Source: a virus
IMG/VR virus record: IMGVR_UViG_3300009428_000062
Location: 1-25,986 of that record
Length of the DNA stretch: 25,986 nucleotides
Reading direction: 5' to 3' (one strand)
Shown: positions 1 to 7,647 of the stretch, in pieces
Numbering within the stretch: position 1 is the first letter of the stretch
How the letters are laid out: each line of letters begins with the position of its first letter
Notes under the pieces: model-generated
Seen by the model: the letters and a program-made list of their open reading frames with translations, nothing else
Told to the model about the DNA's origin: nothing
The model's database searches: none
Program-made: the position numbers and the translations under genes

Positions 1-930
1 GCAGGTCGTTTAACAATGACTCAAACGGCTGATGGACCTAGTGGTTTTGCTAACTGCATGAAACTTGATTGCACAACAGCAGATACAAGTATTGCAACCG
101 CAGAGTATTTACTTTTACAACACAAAATTGAAGGTCAAAATTTACAACGATTAAAAAAAGGCACTTCAGATGCAGAACAATTTACAATTAGTTTTTACGT
201 AAAAGGAAATGCTTCTGCTACTTATGCGTTAAGTTTACTTGATAACGACAATAACCGTTCAGTTTCAAAACTTTTTGCTGTTACTACCGCTTGGAATAGA
301 ATTGAAATGACTTTTCCTGCTGATACAAGCGGGGCATTTGGTGATGACAATGGAGCAGGTTTAACATTAGATTTTTTTCTTCATGGTGGTGCGACTTATA
401 CAGGTGGAACATTAGCAACTGCTTGGGCTACTACTAATAATGCTAACAGAGCAGTAGGTATATCGTCTTTTTTTGATGCTACATCTCGTACATTTTTTAT
501 GACTGGATTGCAATTAGAAGTTGGCTCGTCAGCCACACCCTTTGAGCATAAAACTTTTGCAGGTGATTTAAAAGAGTGCCAACGGTATTGTCAAAGATTA
601 CCTGCTGTTGACCAAGCAGACGGAGGAGACTTTTCAAATTTAGGTTATGGTTTTGCAGATACTACGACAACAGGTCAACTAGCAATTTCTTTAAAAACTA
701 CTATGAGATTAGAACCAACAGCCACCTTTAGTGGAAATTGGAGATTTATACACGAAAATACTGCCACTGCAATTTCTTCTGGACCTACTGTAACAGACGC
801 ATTTTCAACGGCAGGTATCATTGGTTTAGCAGCAACAGTTGGTAGCACAGCATTGACATTAGGGTCAGGGCTTGCTCTTACACAAAATGATGATGTTGAT
901 GCTAATATAATTTTTGATTCGGAGTTATAA
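1..930 (+). CDS. Tail fibre / receptor-binding-like protein, C-terminal part (5' end outside window)
   Basis: The frame is open from base 1, so the ATG at 16 is probably an internal Met and the true start lies upstream of the window. The visible 309 residues are rich in Thr, Ala, Gly and aromatic residues with few charges, and look beta-rich. The part around FTISFYVKG, then a W-x-R-I strand, then MTGLQLEVGSSATPFEH followed by a Cys-containing C-terminal stretch (ECQRYCQRL) is a pattern I know from marine phage tail fibres and related virion proteins; it resembles carbohydrate-binding jelly-roll modules. The inferred role is host surface binding at the tip of a short tail. It is the first of a run of late genes on the + strand, with a 57-aa gene starting three bases after its stop. 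I cannot say which receptor it binds, and no trimerisation or chaperone domain is evident. Confidence 0.65.
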   Translation, partial: AGRLTMTQTADGPSGFANCMKLDCTTADTSIATAEYLLLQHKIEGQNLQRLKKGTSDAEQFTISFYVKGNASATYALSLLDNDNNRSVSKLFAVTTAWNRIEMTFPADTSGAFGDDNGAGLTLDFFLHGGATYTGGTLATAWATTNNANRAVGISSFFDATSRTFFMTGLQLEVGSSATPFEHKTFAGDLKECQRYCQRLPAVDQADGGDFSNLGYGFADTTTTGQLAISLKTTMRLEPTATFSGNWRFIHENTATAISSGPTVTDAFSTAGIIGLAATVGSTALTLGSGLALTQNDDVDANIIFDSEL

Positions 931-932
931 TA

Positions 933-1106
933 ATGGATATAAAAGAAGTAAAATATTATAAACATCAAGACAAAATATCAGGTATTAAACTTACATTAAC
1001 TGATGACTCTGTTTACTATGTACCAAGGCGAGTAGGCAACAGACACTACGATGAGATTAAAAAACAAGTAGACGCAGGTGACATAACTATAGCGGATGCT
1101 GATTAG
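933..1106 (+). CDS. Small conserved-looking protein downstream of tail fibre (57 aa)
   Basis: This 57-codon frame starts two bases after the tail fibre stop, and its ATG is the first available. The product begins MDIKEVKYYK and carries a short pattern of the form YYVPRRVGNRHYDEIKK followed by V-x-A-G-D-I-T-I-A-D near the C-terminus. Small proteins with a 'VP...NRHY..I..WV..GN.I' pattern commonly follow tail fibre genes in marine phages, which supports this being a real gene. Their function is not known to me. No membrane segment or signal peptide is seen. It is tightly coupled to the tail fibre gene and would be expressed with it as a late gene. Confidence 0.7.
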   Translation: MDIKEVKYYKHQDKISGIKLTLTDDSVYYVPRRVGNRHYDEIKKQVDAGDITIADAD

Positions 1107-1131
1107 TATTAACAAGTAGTGAAGGATTAAA

Positions 1132-1560
1132 ATGGACCCTATTAGCATAGCCTTATTATCATTTACTGCCCTCAAAAAGGGTATTGCTTTAGGCAAAGAC
1201 CTTTCAGCTATGGGCAAAGACCTCAACAAGGTTTTTGATTTCATTGATGGAACAAAGGAAGCCCAGAAGTCTGGTAATAAAAATGACCCACTCTCCGATT
1301 ACATTGCCTATGAGAAGGCACTGGACATGGAGAAGCAACTAGAGCAGGTCATATGGGAAACCAGAGGGTCAAAGGGTGTAGCTACATTTAAACGCATGAG
1401 AGCACAAGCCACAGAGCGAGACATACAATCTAAGTATGCATCTGTAAAAAGACGTAACAAGATAATGAATGGACTGTCTATAGCATTTGGTTTAGTAGTA
1501 TTTGCAGGTGGCATAGTGGGCATGGTATTCTTAGCTAAGTATCTACAAGAAATACAATGA
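1132..1560 (+). CDS. Hypothetical protein with one C-terminal membrane segment (142 aa)
   Basis: The start ATG has an AAGGA ribosome-binding site six to seven bases upstream. The first 110 residues are soluble, helical and charged. Residues about 112-136 form one strongly hydrophobic segment with glycines, flanked on the inside by the basic stretch KRRNK, so the bulk of the protein is predicted to stay in the cytoplasm with a C-terminal anchor. The gene overlaps the next one (77 aa, also one membrane segment) by four bases (ATGA). Position between tail genes and internal virion genes, plus the paired membrane proteins, makes a lysis role (holin or spanin-like partner) possible, but there is no recognised family motif and a structural role is equally open. 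Confidence 0.75.
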   Translation: MDPISIALLSFTALKKGIALGKDLSAMGKDLNKVFDFIDGTKEAQKSGNKNDPLSDYIAYEKALDMEKQLEQVIWETRGSKGVATFKRMRAQATERDIQSKYASVKRRNKIMNGLSIAFGLVVFAGGIVGMVFLAKYLQEIQ

Positions 1561-1790
1561 TGGAAATAACACCGTGGATACTATGGAACGTAATATTAAG
1601 TTTAGTTATAGCACCTGTAGTATGGGTCTTTAGGGGAATTATCGTGGAAATGAAACGCATAGACATACTACTGAATAGAACTAGGGAAGACTACGCTACT
1701 CGTACAGAGATGAGAGATGACATGAAGGTTGTCGTTGATGCACTGCACAGAGTAGAAGATAAATTAGATAGAGTATTGAGCAAGGATTAA
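1557..1790 (+). CDS. Small membrane protein, holin candidate (77 aa)
   Basis: Residues about 7-30 are a single hydrophobic segment beginning with Trp and Pro residues. The remaining 45 residues are highly charged and read as an amphipathic helix or coiled coil (for example a V-x-x-L-H-R-V-x-x-K-L-x-R-V-L heptad-like run near the end). This N-terminal-anchor plus coiled-coil design is common among small phage proteins annotated as holins or holin-like, but no diagnostic motif is present. The start overlaps the upstream stop as ATGATG, so translation is probably coupled to the 142-aa membrane protein; the second Met is an equally good start. The call is an inference from topology and position only. 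Confidence 0.7.
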   Translation: MMEITPWILWNVILSLVIAPVVWVFRGIIVEMKRIDILLNRTREDYATRTEMRDDMKVVVDALHRVEDKLDRVLSKD

Positions 1791-1795
1791 AATAG

Positions 1796-4078
1796 ATGGC
1801 AACAGCAGAACAAATACAGAAAGCTAGAATGATGCAAAGCACACCTTCTGTAACTCAAAGAACTAAGTTTAGAAAGTTTAAAGGCTTTAACCCTAAACAA
1901 CGAGCTATGGTTCTTGAAGCTGCAGGGCAATTAGATGATGGCAGTTCTAATGCAGCAACTGTACTAGCTGAAGCTACTCAAAGTGCTACAAATCAAATAA
2001 ATAAAATGTATAATGGTGGAATGATACATGCTGCAGAAGGTAAACTAGTTAAAGGAGCAGGAGATAAACATTGGCAAATAGAGTCTACTGACCCTGCTAC
2101 AGGTGATGTAATACTAATTGATACAGGTAGAAAAAGTGAAGGAGATGCAGCTAAAGCTCTAGGTGCGTATGAAGCTGTTACATCTAGTGAAGCTACTGCT
2201 ACAGGAGAGTTAGTCAGAGAAAATGGTCAATGGTCTGTAGAGATGCAAAATGCAGATGGAACAAAATCTAATGTTCCAACAGGTAAAACTAATAAAAATT
2301 TAGCTACAGGTTTAGCTAATCAATTTGTACAAGACCCTCAAGGTGGCGGTGATGACGAAGAGGGAGACCCTGTAGTAGAAGAAGAAGCTCCTATTAATGC
2401 TTTAGATTATACACAAGATATTTTAACTGGAGAGCAAGGGTTAAATCCAAATGCTAAAGCCGTAGCTACAAATATAACAGATGCCCAAGTAGCAGCAGGT
2501 AATATAGACTCCTCTGTAGGCAGTGTAGACATAAATACAACACCTACTGTAACCGCAGCACAAGCTCCTACAACTACAGCAGCGACTCCTACAGGAAAAG
2601 ACGCTGTACAAATAACAGACCCTGTATTAACTCAAGACGCTATAGATGCTGCAGCACAAGTAGATGCAACTAAAGGCATAGTTAGTGCAGAAGCTCAAGT
2701 AAATGCTGAAACTATGGATGCATCAGATTTAGCTGCTTTAGATTTAGAAGCAGCACAGATAGCAGACGAAGATGTAACAAAAGTAGAAGGTGCTCCTGTA
2801 CGAGAAGAAGTAGAAGGAGAGATGATTAGCAAGTACGATGCAGATGCATCTACTGCAGCAAAGTTTGCTGAAGAAGTACAAGCAGCCCAAGGAACAGTAG
2901 GAGTATTATCTACAGTTAGAGGTCAATTAGCTGAGATACAGAGGGAATTTGATAACGGTGAAATACCTATGTGGGCTGCAGGTCCATATAGACAAACTCA
3001 ACAAGCGTTAGCAGCTAGAGGTATATCTGGCTCTAGTATGGCAGGTCAAGCTTTAATTCAGTCTTTAATGGAAGCTTCAGTGCCTATAGCTACAATAGAT
3101 GCTAAAACTTATGCTGACATGGATATGCAAAACTTGTCTAATAGACAAGCTAGAAACATGTTAGCTGCAGAGCAAAGAGCTATATTTATCGGTCAAGAGT
3201 TTGACCAAGCATTTAAAATGAGAGTAATAAATGCAGGTAAAGTAGAAGATAGAGCAAATATGAACTTTACTGCTCAACAACAAATAGCTCTTGAAAATGC
3301 TAGAATAGCTGCTACAGTAGATTTAGCTAATTTAAATAATAGACAAGCTAAGATTATGGCAGACGCAGCAGCTATGACTCAAATAGATATGATTAATCTT
3401 AATAATAGACAGCAAGCTGCAGTAGCTAATGCTCAAGCTTTTTTACAGATGGATTTAACTAATGTAGCTTTTGACCAACAGGCAGCTATGTTTGAAGCTC
3501 AATCTAGAGTTCAAGCTTTGTTTACAGATGCAGCAGCAGAGAATGCAGCTAAAAATATAAATGCTCAAAGCTCTAATGATATGAATAAATTTTTTGAATC
3601 TTTAATTAACAACACAGATATACAAAATGCTGCATCTGTTAATGGCATGAATCAATTTAATACTAATGCTGTAAACTCTATAGCTGAATTTAATTCACAA
3701 ATGATAAATCAAAGAGAGCTATGGAATGCAGAAAACGCTAGGGTAATAGCTGAATCTAATGCTAACTGGCGAAGGGCTGTAACAACTACAAATAATGCTA
3801 CGGAAAACGCAATAAATCAAATAAATGCTCAAAATGAATTTGGATTACAAACACAAGCCTATGCTAATACGTGGCAACGAGATAGAGACATTATGAATAT
3901 GACATTTCAAACTCAAATGACTATAGAACAACAAGCACATGAAATTGTAGTAGCTAAAATGGGGCAAGCAGCAGCGGAGTCAGAAGCAGGTGGTATATTA
4001 GTAGGTGCTGTAATTAATGGTATATTTGAGAATTATTCAAGTATATTTGGTGGAGCAGTAAAAGCAGTGACAGCATAA
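1796..4078 (+). CDS. Large internal virion / structural protein with Asn-Arg-Gln repeats (760 aa)
   Basis: The start has AAGGA eight bases upstream, and the stop overlaps the next start by one base (TAATG). Residues 1-180 are mixed and include a small beta-like region. Residues 180-345 are very acidic and Ala/Thr-rich and likely disordered. Residues 375-435 contain a conserved-looking segment (GEIPMWAAGPYRQ, then RGISGSSMA, then VPIATIDAKT) that I have seen in marine phage virion proteins. Residues 440-720 are an Ala/Asn/Gln-rich helical region with repeated LNNRQ motifs. The last 35 residues contain a hydrophobic Gly-rich segment. No enzymatic motif is seen. Size, composition and position at the head of the ejection-protein cluster suggest an internal core or tail-tube-associated protein, comparable in place to T7 gp14/gp15, but I see no homology to those. 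Confidence 0.7.
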   Translation: MATAEQIQKARMMQSTPSVTQRTKFRKFKGFNPKQRAMVLEAAGQLDDGSSNAATVLAEATQSATNQINKMYNGGMIHAAEGKLVKGAGDKHWQIESTDPATGDVILIDTGRKSEGDAAKALGAYEAVTSSEATATGELVRENGQWSVEMQNADGTKSNVPTGKTNKNLATGLANQFVQDPQGGGDDEEGDPVVEEEAPINALDYTQDILTGEQGLNPNAKAVATNITDAQVAAGNIDSSVGSVDINTTPTVTAAQAPTTTAATPTGKDAVQITDPVLTQDAIDAAAQVDATKGIVSAEAQVNAETMDASDLAALDLEAAQIADEDVTKVEGAPVREEVEGEMISKYDADASTAAKFAEEVQAAQGTVGVLSTVRGQLAEIQREFDNGEIPMWAAGPYRQTQQALAARGISGSSMAGQALIQSLMEASVPIATIDAKTYADMDMQNLSNRQARNMLAAEQRAIFIGQEFDQAFKMRVINAGKVEDRANMNFTAQQQIALENARIAATVDLANLNNRQAKIMADAAAMTQIDMINLNNRQQAAVANAQAFLQMDLTNVAFDQQAAMFEAQSRVQALFTDAAAENAAKNINAQSSNDMNKFFESLINNTDIQNAASVNGMNQFNTNAVNSIAEFNSQMINQRELWNAENARVIAESNANWRRAVTTTNNATENAINQINAQNEFGLQTQAYANTWQRDRDIMNMTFQTQMTIEQQAHEIVVAKMGQAAAESEAGGILVGAVINGIFENYSSIFGGAVKAVTA
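3131..3412 (+). repeat. LNNRQ-type protein repeats inside the 760-aa virion protein
   Basis: Three copies of an N-L-(S/N)-N-R-Q motif occur at residues 446-451, 512-517 and 534-539, each preceded by a hydrophobic/Asp-Met or Asp-Leu step and followed by an Ala-rich helix. The last two copies are 22 residues apart; the first is 66 residues upstream, which equals three times 22. The surrounding residues 440-580 continue the same Ala/Asn/Gln-rich heptad-like texture without a perfect motif. This looks like an irregular helical repeat, possibly a coiled-coil rod. The DNA copies are diverged, so it is a protein-level repeat rather than a recent duplication. Confidence 0.5.
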
Positions 4079-4929
4079 TGACAGTTCTATCAGAAAAATT
4101 TACAAAAGATATTGATGAGTCTGTAAAAGCAGTTACAGATAACAGACCTCTTGCTAGACCTTTAAAAATTAATACGGCTGCTCAAGAGGGTAAAAAAGAT
4201 TTTACATCAGATTTTAGTTCTTTTATAAATGAAGCAGTAGAGTCTGTAGTAAATGATAAATCAATAGTTTCTCAACCTGCAATTAATGAAGAATTAACAG
4301 ATTTTCAACCTGTGGTTTCAGTTACTCCAAGTAATGTAATGTCACTTATAAAAAAAGGAACACCTACTCTTCAATCTTTTATGGAAAATTTAACTAAAGA
4401 AGAGTCTTCTGAAACACTAAGAATGTTAAAACAAGAACAAGTTGAAGATAGTGTTAAACCTATAGATGTACCTATAGATGTATCTATAGAAGAAAGTCTT
4501 AAAAAAGTAGTATTATCAGATAAGAGTATAGAAAGTTTTATAGAAAAGTTAGCTTTAAAAGAAAGTAGCGGTAATTATCAAGCTGAATATAAAGATAGTA
4601 AAGGAAGAAGATTTGTAGGTTTATTAAACATAGGTCAAAGAAGACTTAATGATTATAATAAAGAGTATGATACAAATATTACTTTAGATAAACTTAAAGC
4701 TAATAATGCTCTACAAGATAAATTTAATATCTGGCACATAAAAAATATAGACAAAAAGTACGATGAAAGAGATAGAAATATGGGTAGAGATTCTTTTCGT
4801 GCAGTAGCTCATTTAGGTGGAAAAACTGGAGCACTTAAATATTTTAAAACAGGCGGTAAATACGACGAGCCTGATGAGCTAGGTACAAAACTAAGTAAAT
4901 ACGATAGAGACTTTAGGAGAGAAATGTAA
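4078..4929 (+). CDS. Internal virion protein with lytic transglycosylase-like domain (283 aa)
   Basis: The N-terminal 145 residues are charged and probably disordered. From residue about 150 to the end lies a compact domain with an SLT/lysozyme-like fold signature: a helix ending in LALKESSGNYQA with candidate catalytic Glu162, then a short beta segment (GRRFVGLLNIG) and, after a helical stretch, a helix reading RAVAHLGGKTGALKYF. The E-S-S-G core followed by a G-L-L-x-I-G stretch is the usual active-site arrangement of Slt-type transglycosylases. It would cleave the glycan backbone of peptidoglycan so that the ejected proteins can cross the cell wall. In T7 this activity sits at the N-terminus of gp16; here it is a separate gene next to the other ejection proteins. 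It overlaps both neighbours by one base (TAATG). Confidence 0.75.
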   Translation: MTVLSEKFTKDIDESVKAVTDNRPLARPLKINTAAQEGKKDFTSDFSSFINEAVESVVNDKSIVSQPAINEELTDFQPVVSVTPSNVMSLIKKGTPTLQSFMENLTKEESSETLRMLKQEQVEDSVKPIDVPIDVSIEESLKKVVLSDKSIESFIEKLALKESSGNYQAEYKDSKGRRFVGLLNIGQRRLNDYNKEYDTNITLDKLKANNALQDKFNIWHIKNIDKKYDERDRNMGRDSFRAVAHLGGKTGALKYFKTGGKYDEPDELGTKLSKYDRDFRREM

Positions 4930-5513
4930 TGTATAATTTTAAATCACCTATTCCAGGGGAATCATTAACTAGAGAACTAGGTAATTATCCTTGGGAACAA
5001 CCTGCTAAGTTTGATAAAGTAGAAGATGCATTAGATGACTATCTTGAATTACTTCAAGATGAAGACACAAAAGATAACTTATTTAACATGATGGAAATGG
5101 GTGTTCCTTTAGATATATTAGTTGAAACAACAACTATGCAAGGCACTATGCAAGGTAAACACACATTAGATGTTTCATATCTTCTTAATCCTATGCTTCA
5201 CGAATATTTGAAAGCTATGGCTGATATAATGAAAATAGACTATATAAATAAAATAGCGGATTTAGATAAAGGAACAAAAGCTAAAGAACAAAAAGAAAAA
5301 GCTAGATTAGCTAATCTTTTGCAAGCAGAATTAAAAGGTTCAACAGCTAAACAAATAAAAGAAGATGGTGGGTTAACTTTAATGCAACAAGTAGAAGATA
5401 CTTTGCAAGAAGGTGAAACAATAGAACCTAAAGAATCAGATATAGAAATGAGTGCCACACCCTCTGGTGAATTAGAACCACCTAGAAAAGGGTTAATGGG
5501 AAAGGTTAATTAA
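4929..5513 (+). CDS. Conserved-looking virion-cluster protein (194 aa), function unknown
   Basis: The start overlaps the upstream stop by one base. The N-terminus carries PIPGESLTRELGNYPWEQP, followed by an acidic helix (DDYLELLQDED). A 'P.PG.SLT...GN.PWE.P' opening is one I have seen repeatedly in marine phages in the neighbourhood of virion proteins, but no function is known to me. The middle is helical with several Met residues, and the last 50 residues are acidic and Pro/Gly-rich, probably unstructured. There is no membrane segment or enzymatic motif. The tight packing between the transglycosylase-like gene and the next large internal protein suggests a virion or assembly role. Confidence 0.7.
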   Translation: MYNFKSPIPGESLTRELGNYPWEQPAKFDKVEDALDDYLELLQDEDTKDNLFNMMEMGVPLDILVETTTMQGTMQGKHTLDVSYLLNPMLHEYLKAMADIMKIDYINKIADLDKGTKAKEQKEKARLANLLQAELKGSTAKQIKEDGGLTLMQQVEDTLQEGETIEPKESDIEMSATPSGELEPPRKGLMGKVN

Positions 5514-5514
5514 G

Positions 5515-7638
5515 ATGAGTTTTGCTGTAGGATTAATGAAGTCATTAACTAAAGGTATAGATGAGCGTTCAGCTAGAAGAAAAAAGATAATAGATGAACA
5601 GATGTTGTTAGCTAAGACTAAAGGTGTATCAGCTAGAAATAAAATGAAAGCCACTGCTCAAAGTTATAAAGATATGATTACCCAAATTAAAGGTAATGTA
5701 AATGGGCAACTAAGTGATTCTTATTTACTAGCGTTAGCTTCAGGTAAAGGGGGAGCAGATTTAAAAACTGTGCATGGGTTAGTTACATCTAGAGCAGCAA
5801 ATGGTAAAACGCAACGATACACAGCAGAAGATTTAAATGCTATGATAAATTTAAACTCATACGCATTACCTAAAGGTATGGACTTAAATAAAGGATTAGA
5901 ACAACTTGCAGGGCTACAACAAAAAAGAGAAGAAACAGATACTAGTAGACCTAGCGACTCTAAGTTTGGTAAGAATTTACTATTAGCAGGATTTCAAATA
6001 GACCCTCAACAAAATGCAGAAACATATTTAAAGAAGGCACACTATGATGGCTTACCTGTAAATGAATTAATACAAGGAATAGGTTTTTCAGGTAAAGGTA
6101 AAATAGAAGGAATGGGTGTTGTTCAAACTGGTAAAGGATTAAGTGCATTATCAGGGGGAGATACGATTGCCAGTGTATACAGTAATCAAAAGTACTTTAC
6201 TAGTAATGTAGCTACTAAATTTTCTAGTGAGGTAGACGGTTTTTCAAATCAAGGTGGCTATTTTAGTGCTATAATGAGTACAAAAGATGGTACATTAAAA
6301 GGGGATGCTAAAATAGCTTTAAAATCTAAAGTAGAAGAATTAGCTTTTAAGGCTTCTGATGTGTATACATCTTTAAGTAGAGAGATAGGAGATAGACAAG
6401 CCCTTGCTTTAGTTAATCAAGCTTTAGGAGACAGTAGTATATCTGCAGAAGAAGCTTTTAGTAATTTAAAAAAGTTATCAGACGATAACAATCTACCTGT
6501 AAATTTTTCTTCTGCTGTAATTGTGCCTAAAGAAGAAGAAGAAGAACAGTTAGGATTTAAAGAAGGAGAAGTTGGAGAAAGCGATTTAAATGAAGGACAA
6601 GCTAATGTAGAAACGATAACTAATAGCGAGATAATTATTCCTGTAACAAAACCTGAAATAGAATCTCAAATAGTAGAAGTAGCTAAAAAGTTAGACGTAA
6701 ACTTGTCTACTCTTTCTGTTGAAACTATCAATAAAATAAATAATGAAATTTCTAAAATAAATTCTGATAAAATTCCTGCTGTTAAATTAGACTTAATAAA
6801 AATGTTTATACAACAAGATGACTCTACACCTAAATCTCCTGAAGTAGATACGGAATCTAAATCTAAACCAGAGGTATTTACAGAAACACCTAAGTTAACA
6901 GAAGATGAAAAGTTAACAGCAGATATGCAACAAAATATTTATGCAGGTTCAGAACAAGACAATGCTATGGCTAATTTGTATTTAGGTGCAGACTCACCTA
7001 CTTTAGGAGAAATAAATAATACAAAAATAAATTTAAAAGATTTAGATGATGATATGAAAGATAGATTAGTAGATGGTGCTCCTTCTCCATTATTAAAAGT
7101 ATTAAAAGATAAATTTACAGAATTGGATATAGGAAATATAGAAATTACTAAACTTGAAGATAAACCTGTAGCTAAAAAAATAAAGAAAAAAATAGAAAGT
7201 AGTGAAACTAAATTAAATAGAATTGCAGAAGGCTATCAAGAATATTATGAAAGTAAAGTTAAAGGAGAAGGTTTATTTTTTAATAGAAGTTTATTAAAGA
7301 AACAAACAGATAAAGATACAAAAACTTTAGATAATACTTTAAAAGATGCTGCACTAGCTTTAGATAGAGCAAAAGCTTTAGAGAGTAACGCCAATGAAAC
7401 ACAACGACAATTAAACATATTAGATAAACTAATGAATAAACTAGATAAACTTTTAGGTTTTGATAAAGTAAATACTAAAGAAGCATACGATAGTTTTTAC
7501 ACAAATAGACCCGATTTAAGAACTATTGCTGTTGACCCTGATGTAGAAAAACAAAGAGGGCTAATGTCTAAAAAAATAAATAATAAACTTTTATTAGACA
7601 GAATGCAAACAATACAAAGACAAAATAATAGTAGATAG
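5515..7638 (+). CDS. Large internal virion protein candidate (707 aa)
   Basis: The start has AAAGG eight to nine bases upstream, directly after the upstream stop. The protein is mostly helical. Residues 1-60 are strongly basic (a run RSARRKK at 19-25), residues about 340-370 are very acidic (a Glu run), and residues about 545-640 are a Lys-rich coiled-coil-like region. No enzymatic motif or membrane segment is visible. Its place between the 194-aa gene and the 1182-aa gp16-like gene, and its size, fit a second ejection protein (the T7 gp15 position). Homology to gp15 cannot be claimed from the sequence. Confidence 0.7.
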   Translation: MSFAVGLMKSLTKGIDERSARRKKIIDEQMLLAKTKGVSARNKMKATAQSYKDMITQIKGNVNGQLSDSYLLALASGKGGADLKTVHGLVTSRAANGKTQRYTAEDLNAMINLNSYALPKGMDLNKGLEQLAGLQQKREETDTSRPSDSKFGKNLLLAGFQIDPQQNAETYLKKAHYDGLPVNELIQGIGFSGKGKIEGMGVVQTGKGLSALSGGDTIASVYSNQKYFTSNVATKFSSEVDGFSNQGGYFSAIMSTKDGTLKGDAKIALKSKVEELAFKASDVYTSLSREIGDRQALALVNQALGDSSISAEEAFSNLKKLSDDNNLPVNFSSAVIVPKEEEEEQLGFKEGEVGESDLNEGQANVETITNSEIIIPVTKPEIESQIVEVAKKLDVNLSTLSVETINKINNEISKINSDKIPAVKLDLIKMFIQQDDSTPKSPEVDTESKSKPEVFTETPKLTEDEKLTADMQQNIYAGSEQDNAMANLYLGADSPTLGEINNTKINLKDLDDDMKDRLVDGAPSPLLKVLKDKFTELDIGNIEITKLEDKPVAKKIKKKIESSETKLNRIAEGYQEYYESKVKGEGLFFNRSLLKKQTDKDTKTLDNTLKDAALALDRAKALESNANETQRQLNILDKLMNKLDKLLGFDKVNTKEAYDSFYTNRPDLRTIAVDPDVEKQRGLMSKKINNKLLLDRMQTIQRQNNSR

Positions 7639-7647
7639 GTAAATTAT

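Noticed and set aside
675-968. - strand frame opposite the tail fibre gene (97 aa)
   Set aside because: Lies wholly antisense to the tail fibre C-terminus and the 57-aa gene, has a low-complexity Phe/Tyr-rich start, and no ribosome-binding site or neighbour coupling.
1500-1600. Programmed frameshift joining the 142-aa and 77-aa membrane proteins
   Set aside because: The ATGA overlap is an ordinary coupled restart and no slippery heptamer or following structure is seen.
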